From contig CP136064.1 in the NCBI GenBank assembly GCA_032622095.1, positions 247,351,827 through 247,415,826 of the forward strand: DNA of 64,000 nt. The letters run 5' to 3'. Positions 11,899-22,869 of this stretch are shown here, piece after piece. Position numbers and translations under genes: made by a program. This stretch comes from Siphonodentalium dalli. Lineage: Eukaryota > Mollusca > Scaphopoda > Gadilida > Siphonodentaliidae. The first letter of the stretch is position 1, and every line of letters starts with the position of its first letter. The notes below the pieces were generated by a model. That model was not told the origin of the DNA. It searched no databases and worked only from the letters and a program-made list of their open reading frames with translations.

Positions 11899-11985
11899 GG
11901 GTCACTCGCGAATATAAGAGAATTCACTGGCACAGGATAGGTAATGCTGCACCAGCGCAGCATTGGATTAAATGTAAAAGGTGAC
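11899..11985. repeat. Relic of the hairpin element plus a solo 37-bp-array unit
   Basis: 'aatataagagaattcactgg' followed by 'cacagg' matches the inner hairpin of the element at 5.5-7.0 kb. Directly after it, 'aatgctgcaccagcgcagc' (about 11943-11961) matches the unit of the 53-56 kb array and forms a perfect AATGCTGC/GCAGCATT dyad. The block is enclosed by GGTCAC and GTGACC. Confidence 0.5.
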
Positions 11986-12519
11986 CAGGAAATTGAATAC
12001 TTGGGTTAATAGAGCCAATTTAAGTTTACAATGATAATGTATCAAATTCTACCAACAACACAGCCATTACGATAAGACACCTCACTGCTGACCTATTAAT
12101 ATCAATTATATAGCAGAGCTGTCAACTAATCACTGGTTTTGTTTATGCTGAACCTTGGCATCTCTATTAAACCTATAACGTTTATAATGACCTGATACCA
12201 TATGTAGAGCGATATACTCAGCTGTGCAAAGCAGCAAAGATTTTCTAGTCCACTGTTAATAACATGTCGTGTGTTTTGTTGAAACATTTTTATATTAGAT
12301 ACCATAGCTTTCTTTATCTGGACCGATTTAAACCAAATTTGGTGTGAGGACTCGGGGTACCCTTGGCGGAGTTATACACATTTACTGTCTGTGTAGTGCA
12401 TAGCAACGGTTGTCATGGACATTATGATAGGAATCAAGGTCACAAGTCTTTGTAATTGATCCTATGTCACAAATATGCAATTCACAGCAATTAAAGCTGA
12501 ATGAAATACTGTAATGCAT

Positions 12520-12745
12520 TCTTATATGAGCATGTTTATACTTTCGGGTAGTTGCCTAACAACCGTTGCTGAGCAGGGCCAAATCTCGATGGGGTCCATT
12601 CTGAAAATGATCAGTAAGGTGCAAGGAACATATGGAAGTGTCATGCTTTTATCAATATTTGTGCAATTCTTACATTTCCATGCATCAAGCGCCTGGACTA
12701 CACAGAAGCATGATATATTGGGAAATAACCGATTTTCACCCATTT
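12520..12745 (+). repeat. Dispersed repeat, copy B (partner at 2.4 kb)
   Basis: This copy has the same order of blocks as 2436-2640: 'gggtagttgcctaacaac', 'ctgaaaatgatcag', 'aaggaacatatgg', 'catgcttttatca' and 'caagcgcctggacta'. The two copies are about 10 kb apart in the same orientation and well diverged. The overlapping ORFs are not conserved between copies. Confidence 0.6.
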
Positions 12746-13425
12746 TGGAAAATGGTCACCAAGTTTAAAGGCCTATATCTCGTGAATGAAATGTCTGTTT
12801 CAACAATAACGAAGTTATCCATGTAGCATACACGATACAGATGCTTTAGGAGCAAAGATAACGCATTCAAAACTGATGTATAAAATCAGTGGGTAGAAAA
12901 TGTATGACCCGATATGAAAAAAGCTAATATTTTGGTGAATAACCTTTACCGTTGTGTATGACCTTGACCTCTAGAGGTAAAATCCCCCGTGTCAAAAGAA
13001 AGCACACCAAGGGTGTCACCCCATATTAGTGTAAAGATAGAGTTACTGCATTAAACTTTCTAGTAGTAGACCATTATAAGCATATTTTTTACACTGGCCA
13101 AAAACACCCTTCGTTGCCATGGAAACACAAATTTTGCACACTAAGCTACGCTGCCACAGTTCGCCCCAGCACTCAGATTAATTTCAGAATATAAATGTTG
13201 ATAGAATTTGCCCACCAAAATAGTACCATTCTCGGTCCTGGCTCATGGATTAAATGTTATCACGACTGGTCACATGGGCGTGTATAAGGAGTTGGTACGT
13301 TCCACTTCACATCTCACAATTTCACCCAGTGTCTGTGAACCCAGATTCAATAGCAATTAAAATTCTATTGAACGGCGTCCTACATAATATGACCCCTTCA
13401 TTTCACTCTTTTCATCAAAACTATT
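12746..13425. other. No gene recognised
   Basis: AT-rich sequence up to the left edge of the foldback-like element. It contains degenerate traces of invertebrate repeat wording such as 'gtatgaccttgacctctag' but no clear element boundary, no open frame of note and no RNA gene. Confidence 0.5.
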
Positions 13426-13440
13426 CGGTGTGACTAATTA

Positions 13441-16270
13441 CCGCCCGGGGACCGCCCGGGACCGCCCGGGGACCGTCCGGGGACCGCCCGGGACCGCCCG
13501 GGCGGCCCAACGAGCCCGTGGACACAATATCTCGACGGTATAACGTAGCGACATGCCACCTGAGGGCAACATAGAACAATTTACTCGCTCGCTCGTCTCC
13601 GGCCGGTCATATTAACCCCACAAATGCCGATATTGGCTAAAAGAGCCTGGGTGATTACTGGTGTCTTCGTGTGTGTTCAGACAGATTATTTTGGTGATTC
13701 TCGGTAGGGCAATAAGTGCAATACACCTGAGTGTTAATTCCATGTATTGATTCGTTGACGCGTCCACGGCCGATGTTATTAACCCCTCAAATTCCGGTAA
13801 AATAGTGTATAAACAAAAGAACCTTGGAACCGCCCGGGACCGCCCGGGCGGCCCCATGGGCCCGTGGACACTATATATCGACGTTATAACATAGCGACAT
13901 ACCCCACGAGGTCAACATACAAAATGTTACTCCCTCGCTCGACCCCGGCCGGCGTTATTAACCCCTCAAAATCCGATAAAATGGTAAATAGACAAAAAGA
14001 ACATTAGGACCGCCCGGGACCGCCCGGGTGGCCCCACGTGCCCGTGGACACAATATCTCGACGTTATAACGTAGAGACATACCCCATGAGGTCAACCTAG
14101 AAAATGTTACTCGCTCGCTCGACCCCGGCCGGTGTTATTAACCCCTCAAAATCCAACAAAATGGTATATAGACAAAAAGAACATTGGGACCGCCCGGGAC
14201 CGCCCGGGTGGCCCCACGTACCCGTGGACACAATATCTCGATGTTATAACGTAGCGACATACCCCATGAGGTCAACCTAGAAAATGTTACTCGCTCGCTC
14301 GACCCCGGCCGGTGTTATTAACCCCCCAAAATCCAACAACATGGTTTATAAACAAAAATAACATTGGGACCGCCCGGGACCGCCCCGGAGGCCCCATGGG
14401 CCCGTGGACACTATATATCGACGTTATAACGTAGCGACATACCCCACGAGGTCAACCTACAAAATGGTACTCGCTCGCTCGACTCCGGCCGGTGTTATTA
14501 ACCCCTCAACATCCGATAAAATGGTATATAAACAAAAATAACATTGGGACCGCCCGGGACCGCCCGGGAGGCCCCATGGGCTCGTGGACACTATATCTCG
14601 ACGTTATAACGTAGCGACATACCCCACGAGGTCAACCTACAAAATGGTACTCGCTCGCTCGACTCCGGTCGGTGTTATTAACCCCTCAACATCCGATAAA
14701 ATGGTATATAAACAATAAGAACATTGGGACCGCCCGGGACCGCCCGGGAGGCCCCATGGGCTCGTGGACACTATATCTCGACGTTATAACGTAGCGACAT
14801 ACCCCACGAGGTCAACCTACAAAATGGTACTCGCTCGCTCGACTCCGGTCGGTGTTATTAACCCCTCAACATCCGATAAAATGGTATATAAACAATAAGA
14901 ACATTGGGACCGCCCGGGACCGCCCGGGAGGCCCCATGGGCTCGTGGACACTATATCTCGACGGTATAACGTAGCGACATACCCCACGAGGTCAACCTAC
15001 AAAATGGTACTCGCTCGCTCGACTCCGGCCGGTGTTATTAACCCCTCAACATCCGATAAAATGGTATATAAACAAAAAGAACATTGGGACCGCCCGGGAC
15101 CGCCCGGGACCGCCCGGGAGGCCCCATGGGCCCGTGGACCCTATATCTCGACGTTATAAAGTAGCGACATACCCCATGAGGTCAACCTAGAAAATGTTAC
15201 TCGCTCGCTCGACCCCGGCCGGTGTTATTAACCCCTCAAAAGCCGATAAAATGGTATATAAACAATAAGAACATTGGGACCGCCCGGGACCGCCCGGGAG
15301 GCCCCATGGGCCCGTGGACACTATATCTCGACGTTATAACGTAGCGACATACCCCACGAGATCAACCTACAAAATGGTACTCGCTCGCTCGACTCCGGCC
15401 GGTGTTATTAACCCCTCAACATCCGATAAAATGGTATATAAACAATAAGAACATTGGGACCGCCCGGGACCGCCCGGGAGGCCCCATGGGCTCGTGGACA
15501 CTATATCTCGACGGTATAACGTAGCGACATACCCCACGAGGTCAACCTACAAAATGGTACTCGCTCGCTCGACTCCGGCCGGTGTTATTAACCCCTCAAC
15601 ATCCGATAAAATGGTATATAAACAAAAAGAACATTGGGACCGCCCGGGACCGCCCGGGACCGCCCGGGAGGCCCCATGAGCCCGTGGACACTATATCTCG
15701 ACGTTATAAAGTAGCGACATACCCCATGAGGTCAACCTAGAAAATGTTACTCGCTCGCTCGACCCCGGCCGGTGTTATTAACCCCTCAAAAGCCGATAAA
15801 ATGGTATATAAACAATAAGAACATTGGGACCGCCCGGGACCGCCCGGGAGGCCCCATGGGCCCGTGGACACTATATCTCGACGTTATAACGTAGCGACAT
15901 ACCCCACGAGATCAACCTACAAAATGGTACTCGCTCGCTCGACTCCGGCCGGTGTTATTAACCCCTCAACATCCGATAAAATGGTATATAAACAAAAAGA
16001 ACATTGGGACCGCCCGGGACCGCCCGGGAGGCCCCATGGGCCCGTGGACACTATATCTCGACGTTATAACGTAGCGACATACCCCACGAGGTCAACCTAC
16101 AAAATGGTATTCGCTCGCTCGACCCCGACCGGTGTTATTAACCCCCCAACATCCGATAAAATGGTATATAAACAAAAAGAACATTGGGACCGCCCGGGAC
16201 CGCCCGGGAGGCCCCATGGGCCCGTGGACACTATATCTCGACATTATAACGTAGCGACATACCCCACGAG
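13441..16270 (+). repeat. Left arm: 180-bp tandem units
   Basis: Unit marker 'cgtggacactatatctcgac' recurs at 13511, 13861, 14041, 14221, 14401, 14581, 14761, 14941, 15131, 15311, 15491, 15681, 15861, 16041 and 16221. The step is 180 bp, or 190 bp where one extra 'ccgcccggga' decamer is present. Each unit has 'accgcccggg' runs, 'ctcgctcgctcgac', 'ccggccggtgttattaac' and 'aaaatggtatataaacaa'. A 550-bp higher-order unit (180+190+180) is duplicated: 14941-15490 and 15491-16040 share private variants. ORFs of up to 137 codons here are by-products of the repeat. Confidence 0.9.
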
Positions 16271-16292
16271 CGAGTAACATTTTCTAGGTTGA

Positions 16293-17834
16293 CCTCATGG
16301 GGTATGTCGCTACGTTATAACGTCGAGATATTGTGTCCACGGGCACGTGGGGCCACCCGGGCCGTCCCGGGCGGTCCTAATGTTCTTTTTGTCTATTTAC
16401 CATTTTATCGGATTTTGAGGGGTTAATAACGCCGGCCGGGGTCGAGCGAGGGAGTAACATTTTGTAGGTTGACCTCGTGGGGTATGTCGCTATGTTATAA
16501 CGTCGAGATATAGTGTCCACGGGCCCATGGTGCCTCCCGGGCGGTTTCGGGCGGTCCCAATGTTCTTTTTGTTTATATACCATTTTATCGGATTTTGAGG
16601 GGTTAATAACACCGGCCGGAGTCGAGCGAGCGAGTAACATTTTGTAGGTTGACCTCGTGGGGTATGTCGCTACGTTATAACGTCGAGATATTGTGTCCAC
16701 GGGCACGTGGGGCCACCCGGGCGGTCCCGGGCGGTCCCAATGTTCTTTTTGTCTATATACCATTTTGCCGGTTTTTAGGGGTTAATAACACCGGCCGGGG
16801 TCGAGCGAGCGAGTACCATTTTCTAGGTTGACCTCATGGGGTATGTCGCTACGTTATAACGTCGATATATAGTGTACACGAGCCCATGGGGCCTCCCGGG
16901 CGGTCCCGGGCGGTCCCAATGTTCTTTTTGTTTATATACCATTTTATCGGATTTTGAGGGGTTAATAACACCGGCCGGAGTCGAGCGAGCGAGTAACATT
17001 TTGTAGGTTGACCTCGTGGGGTATGTCGCTACGTTATAACGTCGAGATATTGTGTCCACGGTCACGTGGGGCCACCCGGGCGGTCCCGGGCGGTCCCAAT
17101 GTTATTTTTGTTTATAAACCATTTTGTTGGATTTTGAGGGGTTAATAACACCGGCCGGGGTCGAGCGAGCGAGTAACATTTTCTAGGTTGACCTCATGGG
17201 GTATGTCGCTACGTTATAACGTCGAGATATTGTGTCCACGGGCACGTGGGTCCACCCGGGCGGTCCCGGGCGGTCCCAATGTTCTTTTTGTCTATATACC
17301 ATTTTGTCGGATTTTGAGGGGTTAATAACGCCGGCCGGGGTCGAGCGAGGGAGTAACATTTTGTAGGTTGACCTCGTGGGGTATGTCGCTATGTTATAAC
17401 TTCGAGATATAGTGTCCACGGGCCCATGGGGCCGCCCGGGCGGTCACGGACGGTTCCAAGGTTCTTTTGTTTATACACTATTTTACCGGAATTTGAGGGG
17501 TTAATAACATCGGCCGTGGACGCGTCAACGAGTCAATACATGGAATTAACACTCAGGTGTATTGCACTTATTGCACTACCGAGAATCACCAAAATAATCT
17601 GTCTGAACACACACGAAGACACCAGTAATCACCCAGGCTCTTTTAGCCAATATCGGCATTTGTGGGGTTAATATGACCGGCCGGAGACGAGCGAGCGAGT
17701 AAATTTTTCTATGTTGCCCTCAGGTGGCATGTCGCTACGTTATACCGTCGAGATATTGTGTCCACGGGCTCGTTGGGCCGCCCGGGCGGTCCCGGGCGGT
17801 CCCGGGCGGTCCCCGGGCGGTAATTAGTCACACC
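16293..17834 (-). repeat. Right arm: inverted 180-bp tandem units
   Basis: The same unit as the left arm in reverse orientation, about eight copies ('gtcgagatattgtgtccacg' near 16320, 16500, 16680, 16860, 17040, 17220, 17400 and 17745). The right arm is about 1.28 kb (seven units) shorter than the left. It contains no 550-bp higher-order duplication, so the left arm appears to have grown on its own. Confidence 0.9.
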
Positions 17835-17835
17835 C

Positions 17836-18794
17836 AAACTATTAGCTAATCGACATCATTCTATAGCTTTGGTCGGGGTGTACGCATTTATATTGCATGG
17901 TACCTTGTCTGTTTGAACATTTCATGTGTATGTTCTCGAATCCCACAACACGCCACATGCAGAGACTTGGCGATATTGGGTTAGGATGTGCGTATTTATA
18001 TTGCACGGGGCACTGTCAGGCATGTCCGTGGCGACATGTGGTTGGGGTATAAATGTTAGAGTGACATACAAATCAGTTGGAAGGTTTACAAACCAAGTGG
18101 ACATTAAGGAAGTTCCAATAGATGGTAATCTTCACGCCCCAGTTGACGAGGGAGGTTATGTCTGACTGAAGGGACGTGAGGCAGGGACGTGGCTAGAGGG
18201 TCTACGATGGGGCGGGGATCCAATTGTTTGAATATCTAAAAATTTATTCTCTATCACGCTATCGTTTACATGTAAATATCAATCTACCCTCTCTAGCCGG
18301 ATGTCTCCACTGTTGAAACTAAAATTTGGATAATTTGTATTATGTAATTTAACTTGATTTAATTAGAAGCTTGAAATTTTAATGAAAACCAATCGAATTA
18401 TTAACTCCAAATCTCCATGTAAACATTACAAATAATCAACGTACATCACAAAAGCACCCTTTTCCTACCAAATAGCTACTGATGGTAGACTGAGATTGGT
18501 ACCACATATCACACATCTAAGTGACATGCCCCCATCATCTATACTGGCTGCCAACGGCCATTGTGGATTATGGGCCCATGTTGGCGAAACTGGTCACAGC
18601 GTAAGACTCGGAAGTAAATCAGCCATATTTTACTCCTTTGAAACATGTGAGAAATGATAATATACTCTGTTGACCCCCTCCCTTCCCACCCCGCCCACAC
18701 ATCCCACCCACCTTGTCCTGTATTAATTTCAACTGCACCTCTTGTACATAAGCACTGAACCTCATGATATACGTTGATAAAATTATACCTGTAC
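17836..18794. other. No gene recognised
   Basis: A weak internal duplication is visible: 'gcatttatattgcatggtac' near 17885 resembles 'gtatttatattgcacgggg' near 17994. A 79-codon plus-strand ORF over the second copy has no recognisable domain. The rest is AT-rich with nothing supportable. Confidence 0.45.
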
Positions 18795-18906
18795 ATATTA
18801 CCATACGGGCCCTGCCTTAGTAAGTTGAACTTTTGCAGGCTCCTGTATGTACATTGTTATTATTATTATGAAAATGGGTATCAAATAAACTCTATTGAAT
18901 CTTGAA
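18795..18906 (+). mobile_element. 3' tail of a decayed LINE
   Basis: 'atcaaataaactctattgaa' followed by 'tcttgaatt' gives an AATAAA hexamer and a degenerate TTGAA tandem. This matches the style of the intact LINE tail at 63324-63343, and the preceding ~60 bp also have similar spacing of 'atga' and 'acat' blocks. It is probably a severely 5'-truncated insertion of a related family. Confidence 0.4.
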
Positions 18907-20640
18907 TTACTGAACGCCCATTGAACTGGACCGAAATCTCCAAGTTCCATTTTAACCCCTCTCTCTCGGGTTGAAATGTTCCAACATATACCCTCAATTT
19001 AACAACACCTATGGACGCTCTACAGCCCACATCTTTCATCAGATTAATCCCGCCAGCCATTTTGATTTGATTTGACTCTTTGCAGCACTAATTCCTTTCT
19101 CGCTCCCTAGAACCAAAATCTTTCATTCAATAGATTTAATTTAAAATACACTATTTCCGGGTAAACTTCTTTTAACCAGTCTAAATATCTTGAAAACATC
19201 TTGACGACAAAACAAACTAAGACTTTCCGAAGACAACTATTACTTTCTGACCACAGATAAAGAGTGAAAAGCCCATTATGAAAGCCCGCGAAAGTAAATT
19301 TACATTTGACTATTTGGGCGCGGCTGTGTGTCCTCCAATCAACGACGAGCTTACCTGTGCTAATTAAAGCGACGTTACTATAGCGTTAGCTTGGGCTGAA
19401 GTGACGAAGTAATACGACAGGGACGGTATGAAAATAAAACCCACATACAGAATAAAACGTACACATGGTGATTATATGGTGTAAAAATCAGACAGGGAAA
19501 CTATAACTTTCCGGAGATAAATATATTTCCAAGTGGGGAGGGTGCAAATATTTAATTCAATTATATTTTCCTTTCCTTTCAGGGGAAGGGGTATGTCTTA
19601 AATTTACAACCAAAATTAGACTGAATGTATAGGACAACATCCTACTTGTTGTATATTTTACAGTTAACTTTGTAGCTGGAAAATTAAACTATTGTAATGA
19701 TTACAACCTATTCTCCAATCTTAAATTTCAAATTATTTTTCTGGCATGGAATCGCGGTCACGTTGGTGTATAGGATATTCGCGGGAAGAGTCTGCCCAAG
19801 CTCATCTCTACCCTGTGAACCAGATTGTATTTCCGAGTCCGGAAAACTATATTTGCACCACATTGGGCTGAAATTCTGCAATGGTTACTCAAAAACTGTT
19901 ATAAATCTCCAACCCAACTATTCATACCGATCAAAATTTTTCCACTGATTCAATCATATGTGGGATCATCATGAAGTTTGGAAAGAAGATTATGGTGATG
20001 TACCCCAACCCCCAATCGACACGTCCCTGCATGACATTCCCAATTGTTGAGTATTTTGGTGAGAATCGTACCTGTCACAGCGTTTCTGTGGAAACCATGT
20101 AATTGTCTTCTCTGTTTATGACCCTCATCCGTATACGAAATTTGAATGCAAATTCCAACAACACGGGCCATAACTTTGATGAAAATTGGCGGGCGGAACC
20201 CAACTTCGAAGTTGACCTGTATTTATAAACTCACAAACTAAATTTCAGCATATATGTAAACGCATGTATTACAAATATAAACGAGTCAGTGCATAGGTAT
20301 TTAAGAACAATATACCGGGATATGCAATGTAGGTAAGTTACATATTATTTAAAAAAAAATAAATATATATATATATATACAAAGAAACACATTACTAATT
20401 CAATATATATATATTTCTGTATTGCCTCCATCTGGGGAGAGTATATTATATACAACATTATTTACAAACACAGATAGCATGAATGTCACAAAGTAAAATG
20501 CCGACATCTACTTGTTCACGACATAGCAGAAACCCTTTCCTGTAGTTTATTTTAAAACATACATACAGTGTATGCTGTACATTTTTAATATTATGGTTGA
20601 TATTTTCAAAATGCCAGCATTATTAATTGGTTACATGCAG
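18907..20640. other. No gene recognised
   Basis: Includes short AT-microsatellite stretches (about 20360-20415). About 19950-20210 carries wording of the 'ggatcatcatgaagtttgg' and 'gggccataactttgatgaaa' type seen in other mollusc-like repeats of this window. Short ORFs on both strands have no domain. No tRNA or other RNA gene was recognised. Confidence 0.45.
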
Positions 20641-20644
20641 GCAT

Positions 20645-20760
20645 GCTTTCTAGACGTTTCGAATATGGTCGTTTCGTACCAGGACGTTTCGTACCATCTG
20701 GTCATTTCGTACCATATTTTTTGGTCGTTTTATACCGCATTGTTTGGTTGTTCGTACCTG
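20645..20760 (+). repeat. Short minisatellite, five to six degenerate units
   Basis: Units of 15-23 bp built on 'ggtcgtttcgtacca' recur with variable A/T spacers: gacgtttcgaatatg, gtcgtttcgtaccag, gacgtttcgtaccat, gtcatttcgtaccat, gtcgttttataccg and gttgttcgtacc. The core GTTTCGTACC is kept while the spacer length changes. Confidence 0.75.
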
Positions 20761-21428
20761 TAAATTTAGGGTACCCGGTACATGTAGGTATGTAGGGAAA
20801 TATATTTTTTTAATTTTATTTTGATATTTTTTATCCAGCTACGGAAATAATGAACTATCTTGACCGAAATGACATAAGATGCCAACTTGTTTTGTGGGAA
20901 AGTATTACTTGATCAACACAGTGGAAATATAAATTAAGATTGACAAAAGATAAAACTTACGTCATGCTTAAGTATGTTTTTTATCAACAACATTTTCATA
21001 AATGTGGCTATAAACTTGGTACGAAATTGATGTCACTAAGTTTTTATAAGAATTTTACCCATAATACCGGTACTGTATTGTGATGACTACATCCCATCGT
21101 CCGGATGTAACCAGTACACCCAACCTAGCATAACTGATTATTGGAAACAGTAGCTATACCCCAAAATGTGTGGTGATAACCTCTATACATGTATATATAC
21201 AAAAACAAACCCCACCTACTAGTACCATGTCTGTTGATAGTGTTCCTATGTTCCTTAAGTCCCAAACAAGACATACGGCAAGCATTAGATCCACTCTCAT
21301 GAAATTAAAATTGCATAATTCATGCCCATGCACTAATCCACAACCCATCACACAACTGGGTCTTTTGAGACAGCTGTCACTTTTCACAGGGATATGTTAG
21401 ACACGGTTCAAACCTTGTGTTTTGCACA

Positions 21429-21458
21429 CTAATGATCATCAATATTTATGATCATTAG
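21429..21458. repeat. Perfect 11-bp hairpin
   Basis: CTAATGATCAT (21429-21439) faces ATGATCATTAG (21448-21458) across an 8-nt AT-rich loop. It lies in otherwise featureless sequence (20761-22080) with no gene beside it. It is not followed by a T-run or a purine-rich histone downstream element, so it is not a histone-type 3' end. Confidence 0.6.
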
Positions 21459-22084
21459 CGGTGAAAAGAGTTACATGTATTGTTAGGGTCGGTCGATGTG
21501 CGGAAACATAGCATCTTTTTTCTTTGGCCTTAGCAAACTCATTTCGTTGTGATTCTTTAAGACTTTCGATGATTCTAGTGGAAAAGTTATTAGGTATGAT
21601 GACATTTCAAAATTATTATATTGAGAATGTCCTCTTTTCATCATGGTTGGCCACATTGAATTTCTTCACAAACCCTACCGATCACAATAATTATTACACG
21701 TATGGATCACCTTGATACATCTTAACAGACTTCAAACCCTACAGACTGGAGTTGATTTTGTTTCAATCACAAAGCTCATAATGTATATGGCACCAGTTAC
21801 TATCGGGTTCCAAATAAACATAAGGGCGTAACAAATATAAAGGGCTGATTCCCCCCCCCCAAATTTTAATAAAAGTACAGGGCATCGGAATAATCATACA
21901 TGGCGGAAATTTCCCCAAAATTATTGCAGTATTGAAATAAAGGTTCATCGTGAAATTATCCCAAATGTTTAACATTTATATTCCACCCTATTCTGCCCTA
22001 CTACTGTATTAGTTTTTATGTTATTACTACATTATAATTGTTATCTTGAACAAAGTATCTTATGCATTGGGATCCAATCGGTAA

Positions 22085-22760
22085 AAATAAAACATGGCCG
22101 CCAGCCATCTTGGATTTTTAGCTCAACTTTACTTCGTAAAGTTTGAGCTATTGCCATGGCTTGGTATCCGTCGTCTGTGTGTGTGTATGAGGGTGTGTGT
22201 GTGGATATTTTTTTAGCACAGGCTACAGGTCGTACTTTGGTCGGATCATTATGAAATTTGTCATGGGTGTTGACATTGACATGTAGATGGGAACGAGTCA
22301 ATTTTGGGGTCATTCGGCCACAAAGCATGGCCGCCGGTGGCCATCTTGGATTTACTTTTTGCATTACTAAATCCTTTAGCACGGGCTACAGGTTATACCT
22401 TTGGTAGGATCTTTTAAACTTTATGAAATGTGTCATGGATGTTGATATTGACATGTAGATGGGAATGAGTCATTTTGGAGTCATTCGGCAAAAAAACATG
22501 ACCATCGCCGGCCATCTTGGATTTTACTCTCTGCATCATCAAATCATTTAGCACGGGCATCAGATCGTACCTTTGGTTGGATCTTTATGGAGTCATGTTG
22601 GGGTCATTCAGCAAAAAAACATGGCCACTGGCAGCCATCTTGGATTTCAAAATTCAATCCATTAGCACTGGCTAGATGTCATACTGTTCATCTGATCATT
22701 ATGCAATTTGTCATGAATGTTAATAATGAGCCAACAGCCATCTTGTATATTAATCATGTG
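22085..22760 (+). repeat. Tandem block with 'catggccgcc..atcttggattt' units
   Basis: Four to five diverged units are marked by 'aacatggccgcc' with 'gccatcttggattt' near 22093, 22327, 22499, 22620 and 22732. Between them lie 'ttagcacgggctacagg', 'ggatcattatgaaatttgtc' and 'gacatgtagatggga'. A palindromic lead 'actttacttcgtaaagt' (about 22125-22142) stands at the left. A lone relative is at 52040-52260. This wording is common in mollusc repeat DNA (recollection, not checked). Confidence 0.7.
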
Positions 22761-22869
22761 CTCAACAGGAAACTACCTGTACAGTGTAACGAGTACAGCT
22801 GTTTAAAGCTTTCTTTGAATCTATTTCGTGTATATGCGATTGAACCAATAACTTCATATTACACATATT

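Larger units (their letters stand above)
13426..17835. mobile_element. Foldback-like element with tandem-array arms and 8-bp flanking repeat
   Basis: This 4.41-kb GC-rich block begins GGTGTGACTAATTACCGCC (13427) and ends with the reverse complement (to 17834). AAACTATT stands at 13418-13425 and again at 17836-17843, one base outside each inverted end, as expected of an 8-bp target duplication. The outer ~430 bp of the arms match each other (13427-13860 against about 17400-17834). They hold one array unit and a single-copy segment with 'gcctgggtgattactgg'. Inward, each arm is an array of a 180-bp unit: about 15 copies on the left, about 8 inverted copies on the right. The arms meet around a ~22-nt loop (16271-16292). 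There is no transposase. Drosophila FB and sea-urchin TU elements share this plan; 8-bp duplications also fit hAT-type mobilisation (inference). Confidence 0.85.

Noticed and set aside
14944-17671. ORFs of 60-137 codons in the foldback arms
   Set aside because: They are repeated in step with the 180-bp unit, start in repeat sequence, occur inverted in the other arm and have no domain.
17922-18165. Small ORFs on both strands next to the foldback element
   Set aside because: They cover a weak local duplication, overlap in opposite frames and have no domain or splice context.
21390-21430. 'ggttcaaacc' as a tRNA B-box
   Set aside because: No matching A-box or acceptor and anticodon stems at the right distances. 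No tRNA gene was recognised anywhere in the window.
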